26,256 nt of DNA, taken from positions 1 through 26,256 of IMG/VR virus record IMGVR_UViG_3300009788_000277. One strand, written 5' to 3'. Origin of the DNA: a virus. The position numbers and the translations under genes were made by a program. The first letter of the stretch is position 1. Each line of letters opens with the position of its first letter. The notes under the pieces were generated by a model. It was given only the letters and a program-made list of their open reading frames with translations, did not search any database and was not told where the DNA came from. Of this stretch, positions 1 to 6,376 are shown piece after piece.

Positions 1-517
1 AACATTTAGCCCGGTTGATATGGGTACACGTAGGATCAAACCCAAAATTACCGAGACTGACGTTACGAGAATATACCTGTCCATTGTCAACCAGAACATC
101 GTCAAAATTAAGTAACTCACCTGTAGCCTTGATGCCTGTTCGCATGATACCCCAGCCGAACAAGGCGTTTGTTATCCATGCTCTTAATTCATCCTTCAAT
201 TTAATCTGCCGGGAAACCGTATCGAGGCCAAGACCAAGGAGTTCGGCGTACCCCTTATGGGCTGTATAAGGGGTAGTGACGTTTGTAATGGGGTTTAGCA
301 TCACGAGATTAGGTACGAACGCGCGTATAGTATTGAACACAAGATTGATTGGCTCGGCAACGTCATTATGACTGTATCTCATCGGCTTGTCACGCTGATA
401 ATATTCAGGAACATACGACTTAAACATCATGCGTGTGACTTTATTGAACCTCTCAACCCGATCAAAACCGAGTATGACTATCTGCTCAATCTGTGCTGGT
501 GTTACAGTTTCTGCCAT
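1..517 (-). CDS. Portal-like protein, N-terminal part (runs off window)
   Basis: Reading the minus strand from ATG at 517, 172 codons stay open to the window edge. The product begins MAETVTPAQIEQIVILGFDR and continues with a region rich in N, P and aromatic residues (EPINLVFNTIRAFVPNLVML), which resembles the start of tailed-phage portal proteins. Portals form the dodecameric head vertex through which terminase packages DNA. The start codon overlaps the terminase stop as TAATG, and a CAGGAG Shine-Dalgarno lies inside the terminase 3' end, so the two are probably translationally coupled. Position directly after the large terminase is the classic portal place and is the main argument. The C-terminal part, where portal folds are easier to recognise, is outside the window. 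Confidence 0.6.
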   Translation of the reverse strand, partial: MAETVTPAQIEQIVILGFDRVERFNKVTRMMFKSYVPEYYQRDKPMRYSHNDVAEPINLVFNTIRAFVPNLVMLNPITNVTTPYTAHKGYAELLGLGLDTVSRQIKLKDELRAWITNALFGWGIMRTGIKATGELLNFDDVLVDNGQVYSRNVSLGNFGFDPTCTHINRAKC

Positions 518-2445
518 TACGCTACTCCTGAAAAATCATAACCCCGAAGCCGTTTCGATGGGTCATGTCGTCGCTTCATATTTTTCCTATGTTGCAAAAA
601 CCGATACCCAGCCGTGTTCCTGGCGGGGGTCTTTTTACCCGCCGCAGTCTTGGGTAACTCCTTGTCATCTATCGTCAAGGCATCAGCGATAACTCTGTCA
701 CCATGCGTTTTCTTGGCCGATGCGTTCTCGTGCATCAGATTGGCCGGGCCTATCCCACCACTTGAGAAATGAATATAAGTCCGAGCTTCTTCAAGTGCTA
801 TTTTAGACCTGTTGGCATATCCGCCATATATCAAAGCCTTATCATATATTGACAGCAATAGGTATTTGCTTTCGCGTGACATATGAAAGCCATACTGGTC
901 TTTCTTCTTATCAGTCACCTTACCAGTTGACTCAACACGGTAGAAATATGGATACAAACACTTTTTAACAATAATCCGGCCTATGTCCCAACCTGGCCCA
1001 TTATTCTCCCAATTCAAAAACGGAAGACGGAATGGTTTAGCTCCGCCAAACCATAACGCCACCGCGATAATAATCTGTGCAAAATCGTAGGGCGGATACG
1101 TAGCGTCTGCCCACTCACCCACCTTCTCTCCTGTCTCCTTACATTTGATGGAGATGACTGAGTTCGATGCTCCCTGACCCTTCCCCGTATCTATCCCGAA
1201 TATATAACTCAGAGCTTGGTCTGGTCGGCCATTCTCCAGTTCACACCATATTTTAAGTGGACCACTCGCACGCTCCACAGCAAATACCATACTTAAGTCT
1301 TTAGTCTTGATATAATGAGCTAAATCCCCATATCCCCGATCTTTTCTCCACTTGATGTCCCACACTGAACTGGGTGGTTTAGCATACATGGCCTCGTGGT
1401 TATCAATATTCTGTATCTGAAAGAATGACAGGCCCGGCTCGGTATCCTCGCGGAGCACTTCAGTCGCCATATACTTGGCCCCACGTTCTTTTTCCTCTTT
1501 ATCGAACCAAGGCGAACGTATTTCCCACTTACCAGCTTTTGTTTGTTGGGTATATCGTCCCGCACCCTTATCAGGGTGCTCCCAATATGGCATGATAAAT
1601 ACTTTAATGGTTTTATCAGATCGCCATTTATTATACTCAGACCCCGGAACCGAGGTTGAATTTATAATCCGTACCAGACAGGCATCACGAGAGGCCATAC
1701 GCATAGCAGAGCCATTCTGTACTGCCCCGAACTCGTCAAGTAACCCTATCAGTCGCCTATCACCCCTCGCCGCGTGCTTAGTTGTAGATTCACCATCCAG
1801 TGTAGCCCCAGTTATGGGGTTATGCCAGTGCATGTGTGACCGATTGGCCTGACCCCGAAAGCAATCAGGAGGTCTCATCCAATCTGGTAGCCACTTATTA
1901 ACATAATCATGCTTCTGAAACAGGGCTTTCATATTGCCTGGCTTATCAACGTAATCCTCATTACGTGACATCTCAAGCAATTCGGTCGGTTTTTGTGACT
2001 GTCTGAAGAGCATCAGCCAATGCAAGTGATAAGCACAACACCAAGATGCACCCATATCACGGGCCTTGTCTATCAGAATGTCATCACCTGTAGTCACGCA
2101 GTCTTCAAACCTCAACAGAAGTTCATCCTGTATTGGCCACGTTATCATCGGCTGATCGGCGTGCCTGGACTCGATTCGCTTGCCTTTGTCATCCACATCG
2201 AACTGATGGAACGTCATACCAAAGGCATTTATCCAGAACAGTTGAGACTCCGCACAGGCTGCGAGTAGGTCTTTCTGCATCCCCTCATCTTTCCCAGCTT
2301 TTTCCATCAGGTCCATACGCCATTCGAGATTAGTGTGGGGAGACTTCGATATGGTTAGACCCGTCTTGGGGTCTTTCCATTCCTTCGTTGGGATTGGGAA
2401 TGGTGTCGATAACTGCGGTCGTATGTCAGTTAAATGGCGCGACAT
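517..2445 (-). CDS. terL: Terminase large subunit (packaging ATPase-nuclease)
   Basis: A 642-residue protein with the two-domain plan of TerL, the motor that pumps phage DNA into proheads and cuts it. The ATPase part shows a deviant Walker A, KARDMGASW (about 127-135), and Walker B LIGLLDEFG (232-240, D237-E238). The C-terminal RNase H-like nuclease shows acidic motifs at FGIDTGKG (D419), NWENNGPG (E480) and HGDRVIADAL (D583). Length fits the upper range of the family. The tail is basic (KKTPARN, KNMKRRHDPSKRLR). The start is the ATG just after two consecutive TAA codons, the first of which ends the upstream 57-codon gene; no strong Shine-Dalgarno is visible, so coupling is likely. The portal-like gene follows with a 1-nt overlap. 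Confidence 0.92.
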   Translation of the reverse strand: MSRHLTDIRPQLSTPFPIPTKEWKDPKTGLTISKSPHTNLEWRMDLMEKAGKDEGMQKDLLAACAESQLFWINAFGMTFHQFDVDDKGKRIESRHADQPMITWPIQDELLLRFEDCVTTGDDILIDKARDMGASWCCAYHLHWLMLFRQSQKPTELLEMSRNEDYVDKPGNMKALFQKHDYVNKWLPDWMRPPDCFRGQANRSHMHWHNPITGATLDGESTTKHAARGDRRLIGLLDEFGAVQNGSAMRMASRDACLVRIINSTSVPGSEYNKWRSDKTIKVFIMPYWEHPDKGAGRYTQQTKAGKWEIRSPWFDKEEKERGAKYMATEVLREDTEPGLSFFQIQNIDNHEAMYAKPPSSVWDIKWRKDRGYGDLAHYIKTKDLSMVFAVERASGPLKIWCELENGRPDQALSYIFGIDTGKGQGASNSVISIKCKETGEKVGEWADATYPPYDFAQIIIAVALWFGGAKPFRLPFLNWENNGPGWDIGRIIVKKCLYPYFYRVESTGKVTDKKKDQYGFHMSRESKYLLLSIYDKALIYGGYANRSKIALEEARTYIHFSSGGIGPANLMHENASAKKTHGDRVIADALTIDDKELPKTAAGKKTPARNTAGYRFLQHRKNMKRRHDPSKRLRGYDFSGVA

Positions 2446-2448
2446 TTA

Positions 2449-2622
2449 TTAGTCATCATTCTTATAAAATGTTATTGCGGTTGGGCCAAGGTTAAAATGT
2501 GTTCCTCTGGGGCAACCAGAAAACCATCCAAAACCTATAAGCCACCTGGATATATTTATATTAACTTCAATATTATATCCAAAACGATTCAAGAATATCT
2601 TACTGTATAAACACGCCTTCAT
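2449..2622 (-). CDS. Small phage protein, 57 aa, upstream of terminase
   Basis: A 57-codon frame starting at ATG 2622, which overlaps the stop of the preceding gene as ATGA. A GAGGTGG Shine-Dalgarno sits just upstream inside that gene. It stops at TAA, immediately followed by another TAA and the terminase ATG. The C-terminal half (RWLIGFGWFSGCPRGTHFNL, then GPTAITFYKNDD) is aromatic and glycine rich and resembles small beta-rich proteins seen in many phages, whose function I do not know. The overlaps on one side and near-abutment on the other make this a real gene in the late operon. Confidence 0.7.
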   Translation of the reverse strand: MKACLYSKIFLNRFGYNIEVNINISRWLIGFGWFSGCPRGTHFNLGPTAITFYKNDD

Positions 2623-2813
2623 CCCACCACCTCTGTCTCTTTCTTATACCATATCGCCTGTTTCCTCAAAGGACACCGATCACTGATACCATCTCCAGAA
2701 CCAATATTATCCTGCAACTTATCACACACCCAACTCTCAGGTGGGTGCTTGGTATCGCCACAAGACGAGTATGGGCACTCTTTACAGTTTTTAATATCAA
2801 TTGTAATTTGCAT
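2619..2813 (-). CDS. Cysteine-rich small protein, 64 aa
   Basis: A 64-residue protein with five cysteines: C10, C13, C18, C30 and C47. The CxxCx4C start (NCKECPYSSC) and the later SWVC and DRCPL segments suggest a small metal-binding knuckle. ATG at 2813 is preceded by AAAGGGGAAAG, a strong Shine-Dalgarno similar to those of several neighbours. Its first 17 nt overlap the end of the upstream 51-aa gene in another frame, and its stop overlaps the next start as ATGA. Function unknown; similar Cys-rich miniproteins are common in phage operons. Confidence 0.68.
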   Translation of the reverse strand: MQITIDIKNCKECPYSSCGDTKHPPESWVCDKLQDNIGSGDGISDRCPLRKQAIWYKKETEVVG

Positions 2814-2952
2814 AATTTACTTTCCCCTTTATACTTGGCGATGGAAAAGCCCCATCAATCCCCCGCATCATGTAATATTCAATTCTGTCTGCCATTATTT
2901 TGGCTAAAACTTCATGTAACATTTTCCAACCTTTTGGCATTTTCTTTTTCAT
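2797..2952 (-). CDS. Small basic hypothetical protein, 51 aa
   Basis: A 51-codon frame from ATG 2952 to TGA 2797-2799. The product starts MKKKMPKGWKMLHEVLAKIM and is predicted as a mostly helical, basic peptide with no family I recognise. Support comes from architecture: the start overlaps the upstream stop as ATGA, an AAGGGGAAACAGACATG ribosome-binding cassette shared with other genes of this arm precedes it, and it fills what would otherwise be a 135-nt gap. Its end overlaps the following gene by 17 nt. Confidence 0.6.
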   Translation of the reverse strand: MKKKMPKGWKMLHEVLAKIMADRIEYYMMRGIDGAFPSPSIKGKVNYANYN

Positions 2953-3326
2953 GTCTGTTTCCCCTTAATATTTGGTACGTTACTAATTGGTCTCTGCGGT
3001 CCGCCCAGCCTGTCACTCAGTCTCTGTGCGGTCTCGCTACTATACCGGCCCGGCTTGGCCTTGCCCTTGTCCTCGGCCTGTTCCTGAACAGCGGCCTTAC
3101 CCTCGGTGAACTCTCTGATGGTCTTGGCTACATTATGGTTGGGTTTGTGGACCACCTTTATGGTCTCACCATCCTCTAATATCTCCTCGACCCCACCCCT
3201 GGCCATCAGGAACATTTTCCTGGCCAGAGCCTCGGTTCGAGTGACCTTCTTCTTTTTGCCATCGATAATAATAGTTACCGATTCTTCGCCTATTTCTTTG
3301 AGGTATTGGGTTAGGGATTTAGGCAT
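2949..3326 (-). CDS. DUF5681-like or small-terminase-like protein, 125 aa
   Basis: A 125-residue charged protein. Residues about 30-75 (RTEALARKMFLMARGGVEEI through VAKTIREFTEGKA) recall DUF5681-type proteins found beside terminases, in which a helical segment is followed by a conserved E.L.GKA stretch. The C-terminus is polar and probably disordered. Position a few genes upstream of the large terminase is compatible with a small terminase or packaging accessory role, but that is inference. ATG 3326 directly abuts the upstream TAG, with CAGGGA as a modest Shine-Dalgarno, and the stop overlaps the next gene as ATGA. Confidence 0.6.
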   Translation of the reverse strand: MPKSLTQYLKEIGEESVTIIIDGKKKKVTRTEALARKMFLMARGGVEEILEDGETIKVVHKPNHNVAKTIREFTEGKAAVQEQAEDKGKAKPGRYSSETAQRLSDRLGGPQRPISNVPNIKGKQT

Positions 3327-3575
3327 CTATGTCCCTGTCGGATTTGTTGAATAAGTAGTTGGTACATAACAACCAGTCACCTTGAGTTTATCTATCCAAT
3401 GCGGGCCAAACCATTCAAATTGCCCACATCCAGAATTAGCCCGAAATCCACCAGACATTATCGCATGACAATGTTCTCTTGCTTTAGCACCAAGCCAATT
3501 ATCTGTATCGGCACTTATTTTATAACTATGAACAGTACCACCTTTCAAATATATAGTTATAGTCGCTTCTTTCAT
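3327..3575 (-). CDS. Hypothetical protein, 82 aa
   Basis: An 82-residue protein starting MKEATITIYLKGGTVHSYKI, which reads as two beta strands, followed by a helix with KAREHCHAIMSGGF and a C-terminal FGPHWIDKLKV segment. I recall similar short phage proteins, but no function. It has the recurrent ribosome-binding cassette AAAGGGGAACAGACATG, the clearest evidence that this start is used. The gene ends directly against the next ATG. Confidence 0.65.
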   Translation of the reverse strand: MKEATITIYLKGGTVHSYKISADTDNWLGAKAREHCHAIMSGGFRANSGCGQFEWFGPHWIDKLKVTGCYVPTTYSTNPTGT

Positions 3576-3594
3576 GTCTGTTCCCCTTTCTGTT

Positions 3595-3786
3595 TCATAC
3601 CCTAAACCTCCCCTTAACCTGTTTACGCTTCCGAGCCACCTTACGACGTTCCGGCAACCCGGCCTGGGTCTGGCCAGCGGTCATCTCCTTGGCCTCGCTG
3701 GGTGACATACCGGGCAGTTTGGCGTCGCCTGATTCGACTGCCTTAAACAGCCTGAACTGGGCTTTACTGGTGGCTTTGCGGGGCAT
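3595..3786 (-). CDS. Small basic DUF3008-like protein, 63 aa
   Basis: A 63-residue, strongly basic protein. The opening (MPRKATSKAQFRLFKAVESG) followed by a PSEAKEMT segment resembles DUF3008-type small phage and bacterial proteins with the pattern K.QRLF...G........A.E. The tail (RRKVARKRKQVKGRF) could bind nucleic acid. ATG 3786 shares its A with the TGA of the upstream zinc-ribbon gene. A GAGGACACC stretch upstream is the only Shine-Dalgarno candidate, so coupling probably helps initiation. Role unknown. Confidence 0.62.
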   Translation of the reverse strand: MPRKATSKAQFRLFKAVESGDAKLPGMSPSEAKEMTAGQTQAGLPERRKVARKRKQVKGRFRV

Positions 3787-3953
3787 CAGGAGGTGTCCTC
3801 AAATCTTGATTGGTTTACATAAAGCGACCACTTTACCCGCTTTTCTTTACCGCAACCTACACATTTAATAATTCCAGTCACACCACAATCTTTCACAAAT
3901 GAATATTTCCTTTTACTACAAACACTACACGGTCTTACTCCATGATAAGGCAT
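3786..3953 (-). CDS. Zinc-ribbon miniprotein, 55 aa
   Basis: A 55-codon frame from ATG 3953 to TGA 3786-3788. Cysteine pairs at C9-x2-C12 and C31-x2-C34 sit about 19 residues apart in a basic context, a typical zinc-ribbon layout; C23 is extra. Start and stop each overlap a neighbour by one base (TGATG), and TTGGAG lies 9 nt before the start. It may bind nucleic acid, but nothing identifies a target. It fills the only gap between two other late genes. Confidence 0.65.
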   Translation of the reverse strand: MPYHGVRPCSVCSKRKYSFVKDCGVTGIIKCVGCGKEKRVKWSLYVNQSRFEDTS

Positions 3954-4282
3954 CAGAGCTTACTCCAAGTCAGTGGCCCATCCCTCTGCTCCAGCAACTG
4001 CAACACCACATCAGCCGTCAGATAAAACCCCATCTCGGTAGTCACGAACCCACCTATATCAGTCCCAACCGGGACAATGACTATCTTAAACCCCATCGTA
4101 GGGTGTGGGGTTACTGTAAGCGGCTGGGCCTCCACCTCGGTTGTGGCACATCCTGTCCCCCAGACAGCCACAGCCAGTGCTATCAGTATTGCGATTACCA
4201 CGCTTATTTCTGTTACCCGTCTCATTGCTTCGGCTCTCCGTTCTGCTCTCGATCCGTCTCTCGTCTCCATCCGTGGCTCCAT
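3953..4282 (-). CDS. Membrane-anchored or lipoprotein-like protein, 109 aa
   Basis: A 109-residue protein with a charged N-terminus, one strong hydrophobic segment (about 26-42, ISVVIAILIALAVAVW) and then GTGCATTE. C45 just after the hydrophobic stretch looks like a lipidation site, but the residue at -3 is Gly rather than Leu, so the lipobox is atypical. The rest would be periplasmic or outside. An outer-spanin-like or superinfection role is conceivable, not shown. A tandem 12-bp duplication (4268-4291) covers the start and gives two in-frame ATG codons (M1, M5), each preceded by GGAG. M20 is another possible start for a shorter signal peptide. Confidence 0.6.
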   Translation of the reverse strand: MEPRMETRDGSRAERRAEAMRRVTEISVVIAILIALAVAVWGTGCATTEVEAQPLTVTPHPTMGFKIVIVPVGTDIGGFVTTEMGFYLTADVVLQLLEQRDGPLTWSKL

Positions 4283-4298
4283 CCGTGGCTCCTTACTC

Positions 4299-4559
4299 CT
4301 AAAACGCTACTGGTTTATTTTTGTCCTTGGGACACCACGCCATTTCTACCCAACCTATCATTTTACCACTGTCGTCCAACACTGGGCCGGGGGCCGGAGC
4401 TAACTGCACAATACTTCCGTTCCACACCCTATGGAATTGATGTCCTTTTTCATAGAACAAACTGACTGGATTTTCAATATGAATCCTATGTTGTAATTCA
4501 TCAGACCCATATATTGTATAGTGCCTGTTTTTCTCATCACTTATGTCATATTCTTTCAT
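4299..4559 (-). CDS. Hypothetical protein, 86 aa
   Basis: An 86-residue soluble protein, MKEYDISDEKNRHYTIYGSD at the start, with mixed beta-strand character and no motif I recognise. It carries the same ribosome-binding cassette as several neighbours (AAAGGGGAACTGAAATG), with the matching upstream element AAACAGA, which strongly supports the start. It lies between the lipoprotein-like gene and the decoration-like gene. Confidence 0.62.
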   Translation of the reverse strand: MKEYDISDEKNRHYTIYGSDELQHRIHIENPVSLFYEKGHQFHRVWNGSIVQLAPAPGPVLDDSGKMIGWVEMAWCPKDKNKPVAF

Positions 4560-4582
4560 TTCAGTTCCCCTTTACATTCTGT

Positions 4583-4948
4583 TTACTCTGTAGGCTCCTC
4601 ATTGATCTGCGTCTTAATCCGCACCAGCCAGCCAACACCACTGTTCGTGTCCGTCTGGTAGTGCAGCGTTGTGTACCCGTTCGGTATCTGTATCTCAATG
4701 CTGTGGCCAATCCCCACTGCCCACCGGATATTAGTCGCGGTCGCGGTCGTGGCCAATCCGAATAGGAACGCGCCTGTCTTAGTGCAGGTAAATCTATATC
4801 GAGCACCAGCTACGACTGTGGCCGTGGTGTTTGTGGCCGCACTCCCATTGGTCAGTTTTTGGCTCGTTGCCCCCGTGCCTATAATTGGCTGACTCTGGCC
4901 GGGGCTTGGGCTGGTATTGAATCCACCATTATCTATTGGTAATCCCAT
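4583..4948 (-). CDS. Phage structural or decoration-like protein, 121 aa
   Basis: A 121-residue protein rich in Thr, Ala and Gly. The N-terminal 30 residues are low-complexity (NGGFNTSPSPGQSQPIIGTG). The body (VVAGARYRFTCTKTGAFLFG, then HSIEIQIPNGYTTLHYQTDT) reads as a compact beta-sandwich of the kind seen in small head-decoration or tail-associated virion proteins. An AGGAG Shine-Dalgarno lies 8 nt before ATG 4948. Assignment as structural is inference from composition and from its place in the late arm; no active-site motif is present. Confidence 0.55.
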   Translation of the reverse strand: MGLPIDNGGFNTSPSPGQSQPIIGTGATSQKLTNGSAATNTTATVVAGARYRFTCTKTGAFLFGLATTATATNIRWAVGIGHSIEIQIPNGYTTLHYQTDTNSGVGWLVRIKTQINEEPTE

Positions 4949-4966
4949 GTTATTTTCTCCTATTAT

Positions 4967-5314
4967 TTATGACGTATATGATCTCTCTATCTTCAATGGT
5001 ATTGGTGAGCCAGCAGTCCATTTACCCCCTCGTATAGTTCCATCAGGATACCATACGAGGCTCTGGCCTTTTTTGATGGGTTCGAGGCAATACACCATAG
5101 TATACACGTGCCAAGAAAGATTATACTCAATATTATAACAACACATTGGTCCTGGGCCAGTATAAATCTGACACCATCCCACTGGGTAGTCATACCGAGC
5201 CACACCATACCACACGGCCCTGTCAGTCTCGACCTCCTTAACTTCCACCCGCTCGGCTACCAGACCCACGAATGGGGCCAATATCGCTGTCTTGAGTATT
5301 TCACGTCTGTTCAT
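4967..5314 (-). CDS. Small exported protein with twin-arginine signal, 115 aa
   Basis: The protein opens with MNRREILKTAILAPFVGLVA, which has the two arginines (R3-R4), the following x-hydrophobic-L-K pattern and a hydrophobic core of a Tat signal. The mature part has four cysteines (including a CC pair) and several aromatics (YPVGWCQIYTGPGPMCCYNI). It should be exported folded across the inner membrane if the host Tat machinery recognises it. AAAGGGGAACTGATATG precedes the start, the cassette shared with neighbours. A second, unrelated Tat-signal protein lies in the right arm at 19976. Function unknown. Confidence 0.6.
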   Translation of the reverse strand: MNRREILKTAILAPFVGLVAERVEVKEVETDRAVWYGVARYDYPVGWCQIYTGPGPMCCYNIEYNLSWHVYTMVYCLEPIKKGQSLVWYPDGTIRGGKWTAGSPIPLKIERSYTS

Positions 5315-5326
5315 ATCAGTTCCCCT

Positions 5327-5539
5327 TTATTTACTCTGTTTACCCGCGTGTCTCCGCAACTGTCCTGTCGTTCGATTATTCCTATGAAATTTGGCCTCCA
5401 GTTTGCCTTTTCGCACTCGGAAACTTATATCATGGGTCAAATAACAGTCGCAACATGCCAGCTTCATTCCAGTTTTGGGCATGTTAATCCATTCTCCATC
5501 CCATACTTGTTCGTATGTCACTGCTGTTTTGGCTGTCAT
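5327..5539 (-). CDS. Small phage protein with CCDC motif, 70 aa
   Basis: A 70-residue protein with the conserved-looking core MKLACCDCYLTHDISFRVRK and a basic C-terminus (KFHRNNRTTGQLRRHAGKQSK). I have seen this type (ACCDC..H...F) in many phage early and late operons, with no known function; the cysteines and His may bind metal. The start is ATG 5539. Its Shine-Dalgarno, GGTGAT, is formed by the 3' acceptor strand and discriminator of the tRNA-like structure immediately upstream, so access to this start may depend on that fold. Confidence 0.65.
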   Translation of the reverse strand: MTAKTAVTYEQVWDGEWINMPKTGMKLACCDCYLTHDISFRVRKGKLEAKFHRNNRTTGQLRRHAGKQSK

Positions 5540-5541
5540 AT

Positions 5542-5599
5542 CACCGGGCCAGGGAATTGAACCCCGCAGCGTCCTGACTGGCCATCTCCAGTGCCCGGT
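5542..5599 (-). ncRNA. tRNA-like cloverleaf, 58 nt, lacking normal central arms
   Basis: On the minus strand a 7-bp acceptor-like stem pairs ACCGGGC (5593-5599) with GCCCGGT (5543-5549), all Watson-Crick. A complete T-arm follows tRNA rules: CGGGG, loop TTCAATT, CCCTG, containing the B-box-like GGTTCAATTCC. Between them only 26 nt remain. They fold without spare bases into two hairpins: ACTGG/CCAGT with loop AGATGG, and CAG/CTG with loop GACG. A normal tRNA has about 41 nt there, so no standard anticodon arm exists and no CCA is encoded. It starts 3 nt after the stop of the 43-aa gene and ends 2 nt before the next ATG. It could be a degraded tRNA or a tRNA-mimicking translational control element. 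Confidence 0.5.
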
Positions 5600-5602
5600 A
5601 TA

Positions 5603-5734
5603 TCAGAGCGGTAAGGATTGTCCACCTATTGTAGCGCAACACGCCGCCGCTCTGTTACTATTAGCCTGAGCCGACTCCGCAGAGTACACGCCCTGGCCTG
5701 TTGAGGACTGTTGCCCTCTATATCTACCGAACAT
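5603..5734 (-). CDS. Small hypothetical protein, 43 aa, first gene of left arm
   Basis: The product begins MFGRYRGQQSSTGQGVYSAE and continues with Ala/Asn-rich sequence ending GGQSLPL. I chose ATG 5734 because a perfect AGGAGG lies directly before it. Longer in-frame starts upstream would run through the 12-bp repeats and add a repeated MEFY peptide, which looks accidental. No family recognised. It is the first gene transcribed to the left from the central region, and the tRNA-like element follows 3 nt after its stop. Confidence 0.55.
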   Translation of the reverse strand: MFGRYRGQQSSTGQGVYSAESAQANSNRAAACCATIGGQSLPL

Positions 5735-5760
5735 TTCCCTCCTGAGCCAGTGTTTTGGCC

Positions 5761-5820
5761 AAAATTCCATATAAAATTCCATATAAAATTCCATATAAAA
5801 TTCCATATAAAATTCCATAT
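5761..5820. repeat. Five perfect 12-bp tandem repeats
   Basis: The unit AAAATTCCATAT occurs five times without a mismatch, in phase, directly upstream of the leftward operon. Just before it lies a 12-bp palindrome TTTTGGCCAAAA (5753-5764). The number of identical copies suggests recent expansion or active selection, as for protein-binding iterons. On the minus strand a frame starting at ATG 5825 and ending at TAG 5724-5726 would read the repeats as YGIL units (33 aa), but no Shine-Dalgarno is at the right distance. Confidence 0.9.
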
Positions 5821-6184
5821 CTCATTTTTGACCAGTGGGTGTCAGAGACTCCTTAAATTAAACCAAATTAAACCAAATTAGATTAGATGGCCAACCCATA
5901 TAACACACGATTTGGCCTGTTTTGTGTTCAAAATGGTTCTTACATGTGATGAGCATCTCATCTACTGTATTTTTATCCCACCTATTTTTGGCCGGTGGGT
6001 GTCACTCGATTTGGCGTTTTTTGTGCTGGCCGGCGGGGTCCGAGAGGGGGGAGGGGACTCCGGCCTGGCCAAATCCGAGGGTGGGACCCCCCACCCATAC
6101 CCGATACAGGCCCGATACAGGCCCGATACAGGCCTTGCCTATACGTGCCCCTACAAGCTCGCTGCTGCCCGTCTAATGGACGAT
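5821..6184. other. Gene-poor intergenic DNA with degenerate duplications
   Basis: No convincing gene. The 10-bp unit AACCAAATTA occurs twice (5861-5880), with a partial third copy before it. A 21-nt element ending GTGGGTGTCA occurs at 5824-5844 and, with two changes, at 5984-6004, exactly 160 bp later. CGATTTGGC recurs at 5908 and 6007. A GC-rich hairpin with arms GGGTGGG and CCCACCC lies at 6079-6096. A rightward frame at 5912-6250 stays open but runs through repeats and palindromes and lacks a ribosome-binding site. Confidence 0.6.
6100..6132. repeat. Three 11-bp tandem repeats
   Basis: CCCGATACAGG is repeated three times exactly. It sits between the GC-rich hairpin at 6079-6096 and the inverted-repeat array. 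The related string CCGATACAGGG recurs at 6877-6887 in the leader RNA, so it may be a binding site. Confidence 0.85.
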
Positions 6185-6371
6185 CTCCATGCCATGCGTA
6201 TGGAGGCGGCTATAGTATCAGGGGGCAAGTGTTACACTTGTAACAGTTGATCTGGACACCACCGATACGACAAGTTGTCGTACCATAATAGGATTACAAC
6301 TGTAATCGTAGTGTACTACGTCAAGTAGTACAATTGTACGAAGGTCTTCGTAGGAGTTAGTTTATCCTAAC
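6185..6371. repeat. Array of consecutive inverted repeats with different arms
   Basis: At least eight inverted repeats follow each other: CTCCAT/ATGGAG (6185-6205), TGTTACA/TGTAACA (6230-6245), TACGACAA/TTGTCGTA (6266-6282), GATTACA/TGTAATC (6292-6307), GTAGT/ACTAC (6308-6319), TGTACTAC/GTAGTACA (6312-6332), the perfect palindrome GTACAATTGTAC (6328-6339), TACGAAG/CTTCGTA (6337-6352) and GTTAG/CTAAC (6356-6371). Several have 7-bp arms and a 2-nt centre, and from 6292 they abut or overlap. Arm sequences differ, so this is not one repeated operator. No coding frame explains it. Plausible roles are a structured replication origin or a hairpin-rich transcript. Confidence 0.8.
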
Positions 6372-6376
6372 AATTA

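Noticed and set aside
1475-2333. Rightward frames inside the terminase region
   Set aside because: They are antisense to a gene with all terminase motifs and have no recognisable product or start site.
3899-4465. Rightward 188-aa frame
   Set aside because: It is antisense to three well-supported leftward genes with overlapping starts and stops; composition is low-complexity.
5735-5818. Upstream extension of the 43-aa gene with MEFY repeats
   Set aside because: A perfect AGGAGG sits before the internal ATG 5734, and the extension is made only of the 12-bp repeats.
5912-6250. Rightward 112-aa frame ending KCYTCNS
   Set aside because: It passes through tandem repeats, a GC-rich hairpin and the palindrome at 6230, has no Shine-Dalgarno, and the other frames are also partly open. 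The C-terminal 30 residues look mildly protein-like, so a relic is possible.
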